From: Sphingomonas kaistensis
Lineage (GTDB): Bacteria; Pseudomonadota; Alphaproteobacteria; Sphingomonadales; Sphingomonadaceae
Assembly (NCBI RefSeq): GCF_036884275.1
Contig: NZ_CP145607.1
Coordinates: forward strand, 2,219,001-2,283,000
DNA length: 64,000 nucleotides
Reading direction: 5' to 3'
Both the position numbers and the translations under genes were made by a program. The notes below the pieces were generated by a model. It made no database searches, had not been told where the DNA came from, and worked only from the letters and a program-made list of their open reading frames with translations. Positions 10,706 through 20,367 of the stretch are shown here, one piece after another (the first letter of the stretch is position 1; every line of letters begins with the position of its first letter).

Positions 10706-11691
10706 TGCGCGTCCTTCCAGGCGTCGGCGCGGGCGGAGGCCGGCACATTGTCGTCGAACCAGCGCTTCACCGGCGCGAGGTGCGGCGCTCCAAGGTCGCG
10801 CTCGAGCAAGCCCCACATGCGCGGCTGGAAACGCCGGTAGCCGGGCTTTCCATCGCGCTTCCACAAGCGGCAGAAGACGCCGAGGATGCGGGTGTTGCGT
10901 TGTGCGGCCAGCGCCCAATAGGCGCGGCGAAAGGCTTCGTCGTCGCCCCGCGCGGCGACATACCGGTCCAGCATCGCCTGTTCGATCGCCGGGGTCACGT
11001 CGCGGCGTGCGTCTTCGAGGATGGAGGCGAGGTCATAGGCCGGGTGCCCCGCCAGCGCGTCCTGGAAGTCGAGCAGGCCGAGGTGGGCGTGACCCTCGCG
11101 CCCGCTGACCAGCATGATGTTCTCGGCATGAAAGTCGCGCAGCACGGTGACCGGGCCGAGCCCGTCGGCGGCAACCGGTGCCAGCACCTCTTCCCACGCT
11201 TGTCGATAGGAAGCGCGGTCGACCTCGATGCCGACGGCGGGCGCATACCAGTCGGGGAACAGCTCCAGTTCGGTCAGCCATTCGGCGAGACCATGGGGCG
11301 GCAGGCCGGGCATCGGCGGGCTGCGGTGGAGGTCGGCCAGCAGGTCGGTGGCAAGGCCATAGAGCGTTTCCTCGCGCTCTGGTGCGTCGTCCAACGTTTC
11401 GCGCAGACGCACGTCACCGAAGTCGGCGAGCAGTAGCAGGCCCTCGTCGAGATCACGGGCCAGGATATCCGGCGCGCTGAACCCGCGGCCGACCAGCCAT
11501 TCGGCGACCGCGATAAACGGCCGCGGATCCTCGTGCGGCGGCGGGGCGTCCATCAGCACCGCCGCGCCATGGTCGGGATGATTGACCCGGAAATAGCGGC
11601 GAAAGCTGGCGTCGCCGGCTAGCGGCTCGACCCGCGCGCCTTGCCATCCGGCCTCGGCCAGGAATCGGTCGCAGGACGCGGGCGGAATCAT
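10702..11691 (-). CDS. amgK: Anomeric MurNAc/GlcNAc kinase (AmgK-type), APH fold
   Basis: The protein has an aminoglycoside-phosphotransferase fold: the Brenner-type catalytic stretch LRDFHAENIML and the metal-binding LLDFQDALAGHPAYDL. In AmgK this domain phosphorylates the anomeric carbon of MurNAc or GlcNAc released during peptidoglycan turnover, making the substrate for MurU. I chose ATG 11691 (MIPPASCDRFLAEAGW, 329 residues) because it overlaps the tsaE stop as ATGA; longer starts at 11715 and 11805 would run into tsaE. It is joined by a second ATGA overlap to murU, so the pair is translationally coupled. Confidence 0.85.
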   Translation of the reverse strand: MIPPASCDRFLAEAGWQGARVEPLAGDASFRRYFRVNHPDHGAAVLMDAPPPHEDPRPFIAVAEWLVGRGFSAPDILARDLDEGLLLLADFGDVRLRETLDDAPEREETLYGLATDLLADLHRSPPMPGLPPHGLAEWLTELELFPDWYAPAVGIEVDRASYRQAWEEVLAPVAADGLGPVTVLRDFHAENIMLVSGREGHAHLGLLDFQDALAGHPAYDLASILEDARRDVTPAIEQAMLDRYVAARGDDEAFRRAYWALAAQRNTRILGVFCRLWKRDGKPGYRRFQPRMWGLLERDLGAPHLAPVKRWFDDNVPASARADAWKDAQ

Positions 11692-12137
11692 GTGGGGTGG
11701 TGCGGCGGTGGCCATCGCCCTTCCCATGACTTCGGCACCTCCCAAGTCAAGGCGCGTCGGCCATCGGGACGCGGTTGCAGGCTGAGCCGAAGCGCCTGTG
11801 GCCACGCTGCCTCACCCGCCCGCTCGGGCCATTCGACCAGCAAGGCGCCGTCGAGCAACTGGTCCTCAAGTCCCAATTCCTCGAGTTCCGACGGGTCTTC
11901 GAGCCGGTAAAGGTCGGCGTGGCTGACCGGCGGGCTGGTCAAGTCATAAGGCTGGACGATGGCAAAGGTCGGCGACGGCACCTCGCCTTGGTGTCCCAGC
12001 GCCGCCAGCACCCCGCGCACCAGCGTCGTCTTGCCGGCGCCGAGCGGTCCTGCCAGCGTCACCACGTCGCCCGGTCGAAGCACGGCCGCGAGCGCCGCGC
12101 CCGCCCCCGCCATCGCCGGCTCGTCCAGCACCCACAT
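11688..12137 (-). CDS. tsaE: tRNA threonylcarbamoyladenosine biosynthesis ATPase TsaE
   Basis: TsaE is the P-loop ATPase that drives the TsaBD complex making t6A37 on ANN-decoding tRNAs. The 149 residues contain the Walker A LAGPLGAGKTTLVRG, the conserved SPTFAIVQPYD, HADLYRLE and a LVEWPERAG motif, all typical of this small family. It starts one base before the end of divL and ends inside the start of amgK, so it lies in the middle of a compact minus-strand operon. Confidence 0.96.
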   Translation of the reverse strand: MWVLDEPAMAGAGAALAAVLRPGDVVTLAGPLGAGKTTLVRGVLAALGHQGEVPSPTFAIVQPYDLTSPPVSHADLYRLEDPSELEELGLEDQLLDGALLVEWPERAGEAAWPQALRLSLQPRPDGRRALTWEVPKSWEGRWPPPHHPT

Positions 12138-12138
12138 C

Positions 12139-14511
12139 TCAGCGGGGACCGGTGCGCGGCAGGGTAATCAGGACGCTGGTTCCCTTGCCAACGACACTGC
12201 TCAGCTGAACCGTGCCGCTGTGCGCTTCGATGAACTGGCGGGTGAGCGGAAGGCCAAGGCCGAGCGCCGCTTCGCCGCGCCGCTCGCTGAAGCGGGTAAA
12301 GCGTTCGAACACGCGGGCCTGAAGCTCGTCGGCAATCCCGCGCCCGGTATCGGCGATCAGGATTTCGACCCGTTCGGCATCGCCGCGGGTGATCAAACGG
12401 ACCTCGCCCTTGTCGGTATAGGCAACGGCGTTGCGCAGCACATGCTCGAGGCTTTCGCGAAGGCGGCGGTGGTCACCCGAGATGCTCCCCGTCCCCTCCC
12501 CGATCACCACCTTGAAACGCAACCCCTTGGCCTTGGCCGCCGGCTCCATCTGCACGGTGACGGTGCGGATCAGGCCGGCAAGATCGACCCGCTCACGCTC
12601 CAGCGCGACCTCGCCCTTGGCGCCTTGCGTCAGGTCGAGCACGTCATCGATCAGCCGCGACAGGCGCGAGACGCTTTCAAGAATGGCGGCGACATATTCC
12701 TTGGCCGCTTCAGACAACGCGCCCGCATAGCCTTCGCGCAGCATTTCGGCGAAGCCGCCGATCGACGTCAGCGGCGTGCGCAATTCGTAGCTCATGTTGG
12801 CGACGAAGTCGGTGCGGACGCGGTCGGCCTGCTCCAGCGCCGTCGCCCGTTCGCGCAAGGCCGCTTCGATCCGACTCGAATCGGTCACGTCGATCATGGT
12901 GAAAAGTGCATTGCCGTCGGGCAGCGGCACCGCCGCGAAGGCGAAATGGCGCCCGTCGGCAAGGTTCAGTCGTCCCTGCTCCGCCCGCCGTTCGCCGGTG
13001 GCGGCACGGACCAGTTCGCGCAACGTGGCGGCGGCGGTCGGATTGACCAGGCGACCGGCAAAAGCGGGCACCAGCTCATCGACCCGCGGGTGTTGGGCAA
13101 GCCAGCTTTCGTCCAGGCTCCAGAAATCACCGAACCGCCGGTTCCACAAGGTCAGCCGCCCGTCGGACGCGAACACCGCCACCCCTTCGAACAGATTGTC
13201 GAAGGTCGCGGTGCGGACCCTGAGCAAAGTATCGCGGGCGCTGGCCAACCGGACCTGCTCGGTCCGATCCTCGAAGATGATGCGCAGGCCGCCATCCGGA
13301 AGCGGCTGACCGACCACCCGCAGGTGATCGCCATTGGTGAGGATCCACTCTTCCTCATGCACCTCTTCGGCTGAGATGAACCAGCCGCGCCGCTCGGCCT
13401 TCCATTCGGGAAAGTCGCGCACTTCGGGCAAGCGATGGTTCTCGCGCATCCGTTCCAGCAGGCGGTCGAACTCGGGACGTTCGTCGAGCCATTCGGGCTC
13501 GATCTCGGACAGCACGGCGAAAGGCCGGTTGTAGAACGACAAAGTACGATCGGGATCGAACTGGATCGCACCGGCGGTCATCCGGTCCGACAGCTCGCGC
13601 TGGCTCAGCGCATGGCGTTCAAGCTCGGACCGGGCGTCCTCCAGTTCCTGGATGTCGAAGGCGTAGCCGGCCACGGTGCCGCCCGGCAACGGCACGTCGA
13701 CCAGGCGAAGCATCCGCCGTTCGCCGCCGATGGTGGCAGGCCGCACCCGTTCGATCGGGCGACCGTCCTTGAGCGCCTGCTCGGCACCGGCCCGCGCCCC
13801 CGCTTCGCCGCCGCCCTCGACCAGTTCGATGCCGCGCTCGACGACCTCGTTGGCGTTCGCCGCCTCGACCGCGGTGACGAAGGCGTCGTTGACGAGCGCC
13901 AGACGACTTTCGCCGTCCCGCACCCACATCGGAAAAGGCGCCGCCTCGATAAGCTGGGTCAGCGCGCCCAAGGCTTGTTCGGTCCCGGCAAGACGAGCCG
14001 CCAATTCGCCCCGTTCGGCCGCCGCATTGCTGCTGTCGGAAATCCACAGCAGCGCCGTTCCCGCACCAAAGCTGTGCGGCGCCGCGCCGCCCCGGACGTC
14101 GACCAGCCGCGCCGATCCCTTGACCCGCAGCGCCAGATCGATCCGATCGCCCGCAAGGATCGCGGGCCGGAGCATCGCGGCGAGGCGCTCGACATCGTCC
14201 GCCTCGATCCCGCCCGGCCCCTCGCCCAGCGCTTTGAGCGACGGCAGGTGCAGTGCCACGCCGAAGTCGCGGGCAAGGGCTTCGTCAAGCTCGACGCTTC
14301 CATCGGCCTGAACCAGCACCGCCCGCGCCGGGCCGGCTTCCAGAAGCTCGCGCAAGAATCGGGCCGATCCCATCGCCTTACGGGCCGCGGCGATCTGTCG
14401 AAGCGCCGCGATGCTGAGCGCGATCCCGATCAGCAGGCATAGCCCGGCCACCGCCGCGGCGAGCACGCCCTGATGACTGACAGTCCCCAACCCACCCATG
14501 GCGAGGTTCAT
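12139..14511 (-). CDS. divL: DivL-like PAS sensor kinase with Tyr in place of the H-box His
   Basis: A 790-residue membrane-anchored signalling protein. ATG 14511 (MNLAMGGLGTV) is followed by one hydrophobic segment at about residues 15-37, several PAS-like domains, a dimerisation helix and an ATP-binding domain with the G-boxes DTGRGIADEL and GLGLPLTRQF. The dimerisation motif reads FVANMSYELRTPLTS: the usual phosphoacceptor His is Tyr575 (TAC at 12787-12789). In Caulobacter the only well-known kinase of this form is DivL, which binds DivK and controls CckA at the pole. Upstream open frame to 16734 is antisense to the TonB receptor and was discarded. It heads the tsaE-amgK-murU-addB-addA series. 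DivL identity is inferred from Tyr, length and neighbours. Confidence 0.88.
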   Translation of the reverse strand: MNLAMGGLGTVSHQGVLAAAVAGLCLLIGIALSIAALRQIAAARKAMGSARFLRELLEAGPARAVLVQADGSVELDEALARDFGVALHLPSLKALGEGPGGIEADDVERLAAMLRPAILAGDRIDLALRVKGSARLVDVRGGAAPHSFGAGTALLWISDSSNAAAERGELAARLAGTEQALGALTQLIEAAPFPMWVRDGESRLALVNDAFVTAVEAANANEVVERGIELVEGGGEAGARAGAEQALKDGRPIERVRPATIGGERRMLRLVDVPLPGGTVAGYAFDIQELEDARSELERHALSQRELSDRMTAGAIQFDPDRTLSFYNRPFAVLSEIEPEWLDERPEFDRLLERMRENHRLPEVRDFPEWKAERRGWFISAEEVHEEEWILTNGDHLRVVGQPLPDGGLRIIFEDRTEQVRLASARDTLLRVRTATFDNLFEGVAVFASDGRLTLWNRRFGDFWSLDESWLAQHPRVDELVPAFAGRLVNPTAAATLRELVRAATGERRAEQGRLNLADGRHFAFAAVPLPDGNALFTMIDVTDSSRIEAALRERATALEQADRVRTDFVANMSYELRTPLTSIGGFAEMLREGYAGALSEAAKEYVAAILESVSRLSRLIDDVLDLTQGAKGEVALERERVDLAGLIRTVTVQMEPAAKAKGLRFKVVIGEGTGSISGDHRRLRESLEHVLRNAVAYTDKGEVRLITRGDAERVEILIADTGRGIADELQARVFERFTRFSERRGEAALGLGLPLTRQFIEAHSGTVQLSSVVGKGTSVLITLPRTGPR

Positions 14512-14730
14512 ATCAGCGTCGCCGCGAAACAGAAGCGAAAGCGCGGATTCCGGCAGCGTCGGGCGTTTGAACCGCCGTACGTGTCGCCTTTGCCAGCCGC
14601 TCGACGGGGCGTGTGACAATCTTGCGACAGCTGCAAAAACTTTTAATCGGAGATGAACAGAAGATTGCCTTCGCGGGACCAAACGGCATGAAGGCTGCCG
14701 ATCTTGCCCCCACGCGAAGGAATGTCTCAT
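14512..14730. promoter_or_regulatory. Divergent intergenic region between divL and a TonB receptor gene
   Basis: These 219 bases separate two genes read outward and must carry both promoters. The stretch 14610-14660 is locally AT-rich (GCAAAAACTTTTAATC). The ribosome binding site GAAGGA (14716-14721) lies nine bases before ATG 14731, which favours that ATG over the one at 14722. I could not identify convincing -35/-10 pairs by eye. Confidence 0.5.
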
Positions 14731-17700
14731 ATGAACAACAAGATGCTGTTGAGCGCCACTGCGCTCCGCACGCTGGCAGCCGGAATCGCCTTTACGATGA
14801 GCGGCGTTGCCATGGCCCAGGCGACCCCGCCGGCCACCCCGGCGCCCGCCGCCGATGGCACCGTCTGCAATTCGGACAATCCCGCGTACAACTCGAACAC
14901 CGGCGTTTGCGACAAGCCGGCCGACGTGGTCGATGCCAATGATCCGGGTCAGCTTTCGCGCCGCGGCGCCGACGGCAACACGGCCGACGCTGGTCAGGAC
15001 GTCGTCATTACCGGCTCGCGTATTCGCGTTCCCAACCTCGAATCCGCGGAGCCGACCACGACCGTCGACTTCCGCCAGGTTCGTGAGCGCAACTTCACCA
15101 ACGTCGCCGACGCGCTGAACGAACTGCCGAACATCCGCGGCTCGGTCACCCCGGCCGGCGCGCAGGGTTCGTTCGGCCAGGGCACGAACTACGTCAACAC
15201 CTACGGCCTTGGTTCGAACCGCACCCTGACGCTGATCAACGGTCGCCGCTTCGTGACCTCCACCCCGGCGACCAACTTCGGCGGAGCGGCCCCCGGCACT
15301 CAGACCGACCTCAACATCGTTCCGGACATCCTGCTCGACCGCATCGACATCGTCAGCATCGGCGGCGCGCCGGTCTACGGTTCGGACGCGATTTCGGGCG
15401 TGGTCAACGTCATCTTGCGGACCAAGTATCGCGGGATCGAAGTCACCGGTAACACCGGAATCACCGAGGAAGGCGACAATTTCCGCTACAACGTGTCGGG
15501 CCTGTTCGGCGGCGATCTGCTCGACGGCCGGCTCAACCTGACCGCGGCCGTCAGCTACGACAACGTCACCGGTCTGGTCTACAATTCGCGCGATTACCTG
15601 CGCGAGAACATCGGCGGCCTGACCAATCCGAGCGCCACCACCGCCGCCGGCGCGTCGCGTCTTCCGGGCGTCGGCATCACGCAGGACGGCCGTCTCAATC
15701 CGAACATCGGCTTCAACAGCAGCCTTACCGACACCTTCCCGGGTACGGTTCTGGGCCGCAATGTCGGTATTCCGTACCTGACCAGCGGTGGTCTCATCAC
15801 CAGCAGCAACATCGCCTGCACCGCGGCCAACCGCGCCACCAACCCGGCATCCTGTTTCGGCGTGGCCTCGCCGGCCGCGCTGTTCTTCGACAGTTCGGGC
15901 AACCTGCGGCCGTTCAATCAGGGCGTGTTGTTCGGCAGCGCCACGTCGGCCTCGCTGGTTGGCGGTGACGGCAGCGGCGTGTTCCAGTTCAACAACTTCA
16001 GCCAGATCACCAGCGATCTCGAGCGGAAGATCGGCTACGGCTTTGTGACCTTCAACGTCACCGACAATATCGAGCTGTTCGCCGAAGGCACGCTGTTCGA
16101 ATCGCAGGCGAACGAACTGGTCCAGCAGCCGACCTTCAACTCGAGCCTGTTCTCGGGCGCCAGCGGCGAGCTGTTCTTCACTACCAACTCGCCGTTCCTG
16201 ACCGCCGATGCGCGCAGCACGTTGATTAGCCGCGGCGTGACCAACTTCGGCATCTCGCGTGCGTCGACCGACATCGCCGACCTTACCGGATACAACCGCA
16301 CCCGCATTCATCGCGGCGTGATCGGAACGCGCGGTGACTTCAGCCTGTTCGGCCGCGAGATGAACTTCGAGGCCTATTTCAACTACGGCAAGACGAAGAC
16401 CAACGAATACAACCAGGACATCAACGCCCAGAACTTCGTGAACGCGGTCAACGTGACCACGAATGCTCAGGGCCAGATCGTCTGCACCACGGCGGCGACC
16501 CGTACCGGTGGCAACGGCTTTGCGGCCGGCGGCCTGACGCCGATCGCCGATCCGAACTGCGTCCCCTTCAACCCGCTCGGCTTCGGCCGCGCGTCGGACG
16601 CCGCGCGCGACTACATCATCGAGGACTTTGTCACTCGGACGATGCAGCGCCAGTGGGTCGGCAACATCAACGTCGGTGGTTCGCTGTTCGATCTGCCGGG
16701 CGGCGCGTTCCGCTTCAACGCGGGTTACGAGCATCGTGACGAAAAGGCCGTCTTCGACCCCAGCGAGTTCCAGCGCGCCGGTCGCGGCCGCTCGGTCGCG
16801 ATCGTCGGCATCGACGGACAGTACAACCTCGACGAAGTGTTCGGCGAAGTCTTCGCACCGATTGTCGGCCCCCAGAACAACGTTCCGGGCATCTATGGTC
16901 TCCAGGCCTTTGGCCGCGTGCGCCGGGTCGACAACACCGTCAACGGCACCTTCACCGCGTTCGCGGCTGGCGGCAGCTATGCGCCGATCCAGGACATCGA
17001 AATCCGCGGCAATTACACCCGGTCGTTCCGTGCGCCGGCGATCACCGAATTGTTCCTTCCGATCGTCAACGCCTTCAGCACTGTTCCGGATCTCTGCCAG
17101 CCCTCGCAGATCAACGCGGGTGCCGCTCCGGCCACTCGCGCTGCGAACTGCGCGGCCTTCCTGACCCGCTACACCGGCCCGACCCCGGATCCGGCGTCGA
17201 CGGCGACGGTGTCGATCCAGACCGGCGGTAATCCGGCGCTCGGCAACGAAACGGCCAATTCGTGGACCATCGGCGTTATCCTGCGTCCGAGCTTCATTCC
17301 GCGGTTCAGCGCGACGCTGGATTACATCAACATCGATCTGCTCAACCCAATTTCAAGCTTGACGGTGGCGCAGGTGGCTTCGGGCTGCTTCGACAACCCG
17401 AGCTTCGACACGTCCGACCCCTTCAACGGCAACGCCTTCTGCTCGCTGATCCGTCGCAACGCCAACGGCACCGTCGTCAACGACGGCACCCCTGCGGTCC
17501 GCGTCGGCTACGTCAACGGCCAGCGCATCCTGTATCGCGGCTGGCAGGGCACGGCGAACTACAGCGTTCCGCTGAGCGGCCTGAACATTCCGGGCAGCTT
17601 CTCGATCGGCTCGGACTTCCTGCTGACCAAGTATCGCCTCAACGACATCACCGGTGTCGCTCCGTCGCGCAGCGATGGCGTGATCGGCGATCCGGCGTTC

Positions 17701-18030
17701 GCCGGCCAGGTTCGCCTGCGCTATGCGAACAAGTTCTGGGGCGTGAACACCACCGTCAACTACGTGGGTGAGCAGCTGTTCAGCCGCCTCAACCGCGAAG
17801 TCGGCATCGCGGGTTCGGGTCCTGACGCCCGCGAAATCGACAAGCTGAAGGGATATGCGACGGTCAGCGGTGGTCTGTTCTTCGATCCCACGGACAAGTT
17901 CCGCTTCACGTTGGCCGTAACCAACGTGTTCAATAAGAAGGGTCAGGAATATTACGGGACCATTATCCCGGCGAGCTATGTCGACCTGCTTGGTCGCCGC
18001 TTCTCGGTCAGCGCCCGGGTCCGTTACTAA
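14731..18030 (+). CDS. TonB-dependent receptor, sphingomonad type
   Basis: An outer-membrane, energy-coupled import channel of 1099 residues. It has a signal peptide ending in GVAMAQ, a plug domain beginning at DVVITGSRIRVPNLES with the conserved NGRRFVTS and VYGSDAISGVVN segments, and a beta-barrel that ends in the aromatic-terminated strand VSARVRY. The N-terminal MNNKMLLSATALRTLAAG matches the style of sphingomonad receptors. Many Asn/Gly/Thr-rich loops fit long extracellular loops. The substrate cannot be read from sequence; neither siderophore nor glycan genes lie next door. A small beta-barrel protein follows 61 bases later and may be co-transcribed. Confidence 0.93.
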   Translation: MNNKMLLSATALRTLAAGIAFTMSGVAMAQATPPATPAPAADGTVCNSDNPAYNSNTGVCDKPADVVDANDPGQLSRRGADGNTADAGQDVVITGSRIRVPNLESAEPTTTVDFRQVRERNFTNVADALNELPNIRGSVTPAGAQGSFGQGTNYVNTYGLGSNRTLTLINGRRFVTSTPATNFGGAAPGTQTDLNIVPDILLDRIDIVSIGGAPVYGSDAISGVVNVILRTKYRGIEVTGNTGITEEGDNFRYNVSGLFGGDLLDGRLNLTAAVSYDNVTGLVYNSRDYLRENIGGLTNPSATTAAGASRLPGVGITQDGRLNPNIGFNSSLTDTFPGTVLGRNVGIPYLTSGGLITSSNIACTAANRATNPASCFGVASPAALFFDSSGNLRPFNQGVLFGSATSASLVGGDGSGVFQFNNFSQITSDLERKIGYGFVTFNVTDNIELFAEGTLFESQANELVQQPTFNSSLFSGASGELFFTTNSPFLTADARSTLISRGVTNFGISRASTDIADLTGYNRTRIHRGVIGTRGDFSLFGREMNFEAYFNYGKTKTNEYNQDINAQNFVNAVNVTTNAQGQIVCTTAATRTGGNGFAAGGLTPIADPNCVPFNPLGFGRASDAARDYIIEDFVTRTMQRQWVGNINVGGSLFDLPGGAFRFNAGYEHRDEKAVFDPSEFQRAGRGRSVAIVGIDGQYNLDEVFGEVFAPIVGPQNNVPGIYGLQAFGRVRRVDNTVNGTFTAFAAGGSYAPIQDIEIRGNYTRSFRAPAITELFLPIVNAFSTVPDLCQPSQINAGAAPATRAANCAAFLTRYTGPTPDPASTATVSIQTGGNPALGNETANSWTIGVILRPSFIPRFSATLDYINIDLLNPISSLTVAQVASGCFDNPSFDTSDPFNGNAFCSLIRRNANGTVVNDGTPAVRVGYVNGQRILYRGWQGTANYSVPLSGLNIPGSFSIGSDFLLTKYRLNDITGVAPSRSDGVIGDPAFAGQVRLRYANKFWGVNTTVNYVGEQLFSRLNREVGIAGSGPDAREIDKLKGYATVSGGLFFDPTDKFRFTLAVTNVFNKKGQEYYGTIIPASYVDLLGRRFSVSARVRY

Positions 18031-18091
18031 TCGCCTCAATGACCGGCCGGGCCTGGGGGCTCGGCCGGTATCGACAACAAGGGCTTACACT

Positions 18092-18730
18092 ATGAAGAAT
18101 GCTCTGAAGTTTGCCGCGTTTGCGCTTCTTGCCGGCGTGGCCCTGCCCGCGCAGGCGCAGGACGCTCCGGCCTACACCGGTCCGCGCGTCGAATTGCGTG
18201 CGACCTACGATTTCGTCGGCGCCGGCTTCCGCAACACCACCGATTTCCAGGGTCGCGGCACCTTTGGTGACGACACCTCGAACGAGGGCACCAACATCGG
18301 CGGCGAAGTCGGCTTTGATATTGCCGCCGGTCCGGCGGTGGTCGGCGTCTATGCGGGCGCCGAATTCGGCGAAACGCAGATTCTTGCGCTTGCCCGCCCC
18401 TATCGCTTCGACACCGGCAACAACTACACGGTCGGTGCCCGCGCCGGTTTCCAGACCCGCGGCGTCCTGGTCTATGCCAAGGCCGGTTATTCGAACGGGG
18501 AACTGAAGGCGAACGTCCTCAGCGGCGGCAGCACGACGCTGTTCAACGGCTATGACGAGAACCGCGACGGCTTCCATGTCGGCGGCGGCGCCGAATTCGC
18601 GCTCCGCGGCCGCCTCTACGGCAAGCTCGAATACACCCATCACCGCTATGACCGCGCGACCATTAGCACGTCGGAAGAGGTTCGCTTCAGCCGCAACAAC
18701 CTGACCGCCGCCATCGGTCTGCGCTTCTAA
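18092..18730 (+). CDS. Small outer-membrane beta-barrel protein
   Basis: A 212-residue protein with a signal peptide ([23 protein letters not shown]) and alternating strands rich in Gly, Tyr and Arg, ending in LTAAIGLRF, a typical C-terminal barrel strand with terminal Phe. It resembles the eight-stranded OmpA/Opa-like porin family (Pfam OMP_b-brl). It lies 61 bases after the TonB receptor and before a strong terminator, so the two probably form one transcription unit. Function is unknown: it could be a structural outer-membrane protein or an accessory to the receptor. Confidence 0.85.
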   Translation: MKNALKFAAFALLAGVALPAQAQDAPAYTGPRVELRATYDFVGAGFRNTTDFQGRGTFGDDTSNEGTNIGGEVGFDIAAGPAVVGVYAGAEFGETQILALARPYRFDTGNNYTVGARAGFQTRGVLVYAKAGYSNGELKANVLSGGSTTLFNGYDENRDGFHVGGGAEFALRGRLYGKLEYTHHRYDRATISTSEEVRFSRNNLTAAIGLRF

Positions 18731-18754
18731 GCGCACGATCATCGGTTCAGGAAG

Positions 18755-18782
18755 GGCCGCTCCCCCGGGGGCGGCCTTTTTT
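18755..18782 (+). terminator. Factor-independent terminator after the beta-barrel gene
   Basis: A GC-rich hairpin (GGCCGC ... GCGGCC arms with a C/G-rich inner part) is followed by six T residues at 18777-18782. It ends the receptor/barrel unit and isolates it from ahcY. Confidence 0.9.
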
Positions 18783-18900
18783 GCTTGTACTCCGGGGAGC
18801 GCCGTGCCGCGCCCTGCCCTTTCCAGAACGGGCGGTCTCGGCTAGGGGGCTCGCCAGATCGGCCTTCCGTTCGTCGCGGATGAGGCCCCCCAAGGAGATG

Positions 18901-20328
18901 ATGAACGTGTCGACCGAAACCCTTACCCGCGCCACGCAAACCGGCGATTACCTGGTGAAGGACATCTCGCTTGCCGACTTCGGCCGCAAGGAAATCGAGA
19001 TCGCCGAGACCGAGATGCCCGGCCTGATGGCGCTGCGCGAGGAATTCGGTGCGTCCAAGCCGCTCGCCGGCGCGCGGATCACCGGGTCGCTTCACATGAC
19101 CATCCAGACCGCTGTCCTGATCGAGACGCTGACCGCGCTCGGCGCCAAGGTTCGCTGGGCGAGCTGCAACATTTTCTCGACCCAGGACCACGCCGCCGCC
19201 GCGATCGCCGCGACGGGCGTGCCGGTCTTTGCCGTCAAGGGCGAGACGCTGGAAGAATATTGGGATTATGTCGTCCGCATCTTCGACTGGGGCCAGGACG
19301 AAACCTGCAACCTGGTCCTCGACGACGGCGGCGACGCCACCATGTTCGCGCTGTGGGGCGCGCGGGTCGAAGCGGGCGAAACCCTTTTCACCCCGACCAA
19401 CGAGGAAGAAGAAGTCTTCGTCGCCACCCTGAACCGTTTCCTCAAGGAGCGTCCGGGGTACCTCACCAAGACCGTTCAGACCATCAAGGGCGTTTCGGAA
19501 GAAACCACCACCGGCGTCCACCGCCTGTATGAGCTTGCCAAGCAGGGCAAGCTCCCCTTCCCCGCGATCAACGTCAACGACAGCGTCACCAAGTCGAAGT
19601 TCGACAACCTCTACGGCTGCAAAGAGTCGCTGGTCGACGCCATCCGCCGCGGCACCGACGTGATGCTGGCCGGCAAGGTCGCCGTGGTCGCGGGCTTCGG
19701 CGACGTGGGCAAGGGTTCGGCCGCCTCGCTCCGCAACGGCGGCGCCCGCGTGCTGGTGACCGAGGTCGATCCGATCTGCGCGCTCCAGGCCGCGATGGAA
19801 GGCTATGAAGTCGTGACGATGGAAGAGGCCGCGCCGCGCGCCGACATCTTCGTCACCGCCACGGGCAACATGGACATCATCACCGTCGACCACATGCGGG
19901 CGATGAAGAACATGGCGATCGTCTGCAACATCGGCCACTTCGACAGCGAGATCCAGATCGGCGCGCTGAACAACATGAAGTGGACCGAGATCAAGCCGCA
20001 GGTCGACGAGGTCGAATTTGCCGACGGCAAGAAGATCATCGTCCTGTCGAAGGGTCGCCTGGTCAATCTCGGCAACGCCACCGGCCATCCGAGCTTCGTG
20101 ATGAGCGCCAGCTTCACCAACCAGACGCTGGCCCAAATCGAGCTGTGGACCAAGAGCGAGAAGTACGGGAACGACGTTTACGTCCTGCCCAAGCACCTCG
20201 ACGAAAAGGTCGCCGCGCTTCACCTTGAGAAGCTGGGCGTCAAGCTGACTCAACTCAACGACAAGCAGGCCGCGTACATCGGCGTGAAGCCGCAGGGCCC
20301 GTTCAAGCCCGAGCATTACCGCTACTAA
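18901..20328 (+). CDS. ahcY: S-adenosyl-L-homocysteine hydrolase
   Basis: This cytosolic NAD-dependent enzyme splits S-adenosylhomocysteine into adenosine and homocysteine, relieving product inhibition of methyltransferases. It shows [14 protein letters not shown], the NAD-binding [13 protein letters not shown], and the C-terminal PFKPEHYRY typical of the family. The start is uncertain: AAGGAG at 18892-18897 is followed by ATG 18898, ATG 18901 and GTG 18907. I list 18901 (475 residues). The 118-base leader after the preceding terminator is GC-rich, but I could not fit it to a known SAH or SAM riboswitch. Confidence 0.95.
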   Translation: MNVSTETLTRATQTGDYLVKDISLADFGRKEIEIAETEMPGLMALREEFGASKPLAGARITGSLHMTIQTAVLIETLTALGAKVRWASCNIFSTQDHAAAAIAATGVPVFAVKGETLEEYWDYVVRIFDWGQDETCNLVLDDGGDATMFALWGARVEAGETLFTPTNEEEEVFVATLNRFLKERPGYLTKTVQTIKGVSEETTTGVHRLYELAKQGKLPFPAINVNDSVTKSKFDNLYGCKESLVDAIRRGTDVMLAGKVAVVAGFGDVGKGSAASLRNGGARVLVTEVDPICALQAAMEGYEVVTMEEAAPRADIFVTATGNMDIITVDHMRAMKNMAIVCNIGHFDSEIQIGALNNMKWTEIKPQVDEVEFADGKKIIVLSKGRLVNLGNATGHPSFVMSASFTNQTLAQIELWTKSEKYGNDVYVLPKHLDEKVAALHLEKLGVKLTQLNDKQAAYIGVKPQGPFKPEHYRY

Positions 20329-20334
20329 TATGAG

Positions 20335-20364
20335 AAGGGTGGGCCCGGACGCCGGGCCCGCCCT
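20335..20364. terminator. Bidirectional terminator between ahcY and the sulfotransferase gene
   Basis: A near-perfect 14-base stem (AAGGGTGGGCCCGG / CCGGGCCCGCCCTT) with an ACG loop lies between two genes that converge on it, seven bases from one stop and four from the other. A/T ends on both sides let it work in both directions. Confidence 0.8.
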
Positions 20365-20367
20365 TCC

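Noticed and set aside
14512..16734. Long minus-strand extension of the divL frame
   Set aside because: It lies opposite to the TonB receptor, is Arg/Ala/Val-rich with no domain, and a good start with a membrane helix exists at 14511.
18783..18900. SAH or SAM riboswitch in the ahcY leader
   Set aside because: A GGAGCGCC-like stretch recalls the SAH aptamer, but I could not pair the required P1 arms or find the CAGGCUC stretch. A covariance-model search would settle it.
18739..20316. 525-residue frame antisense to ahcY
   Set aside because: It mirrors ahcY codon structure; it has no recognisable motifs and no ribosome binding site.
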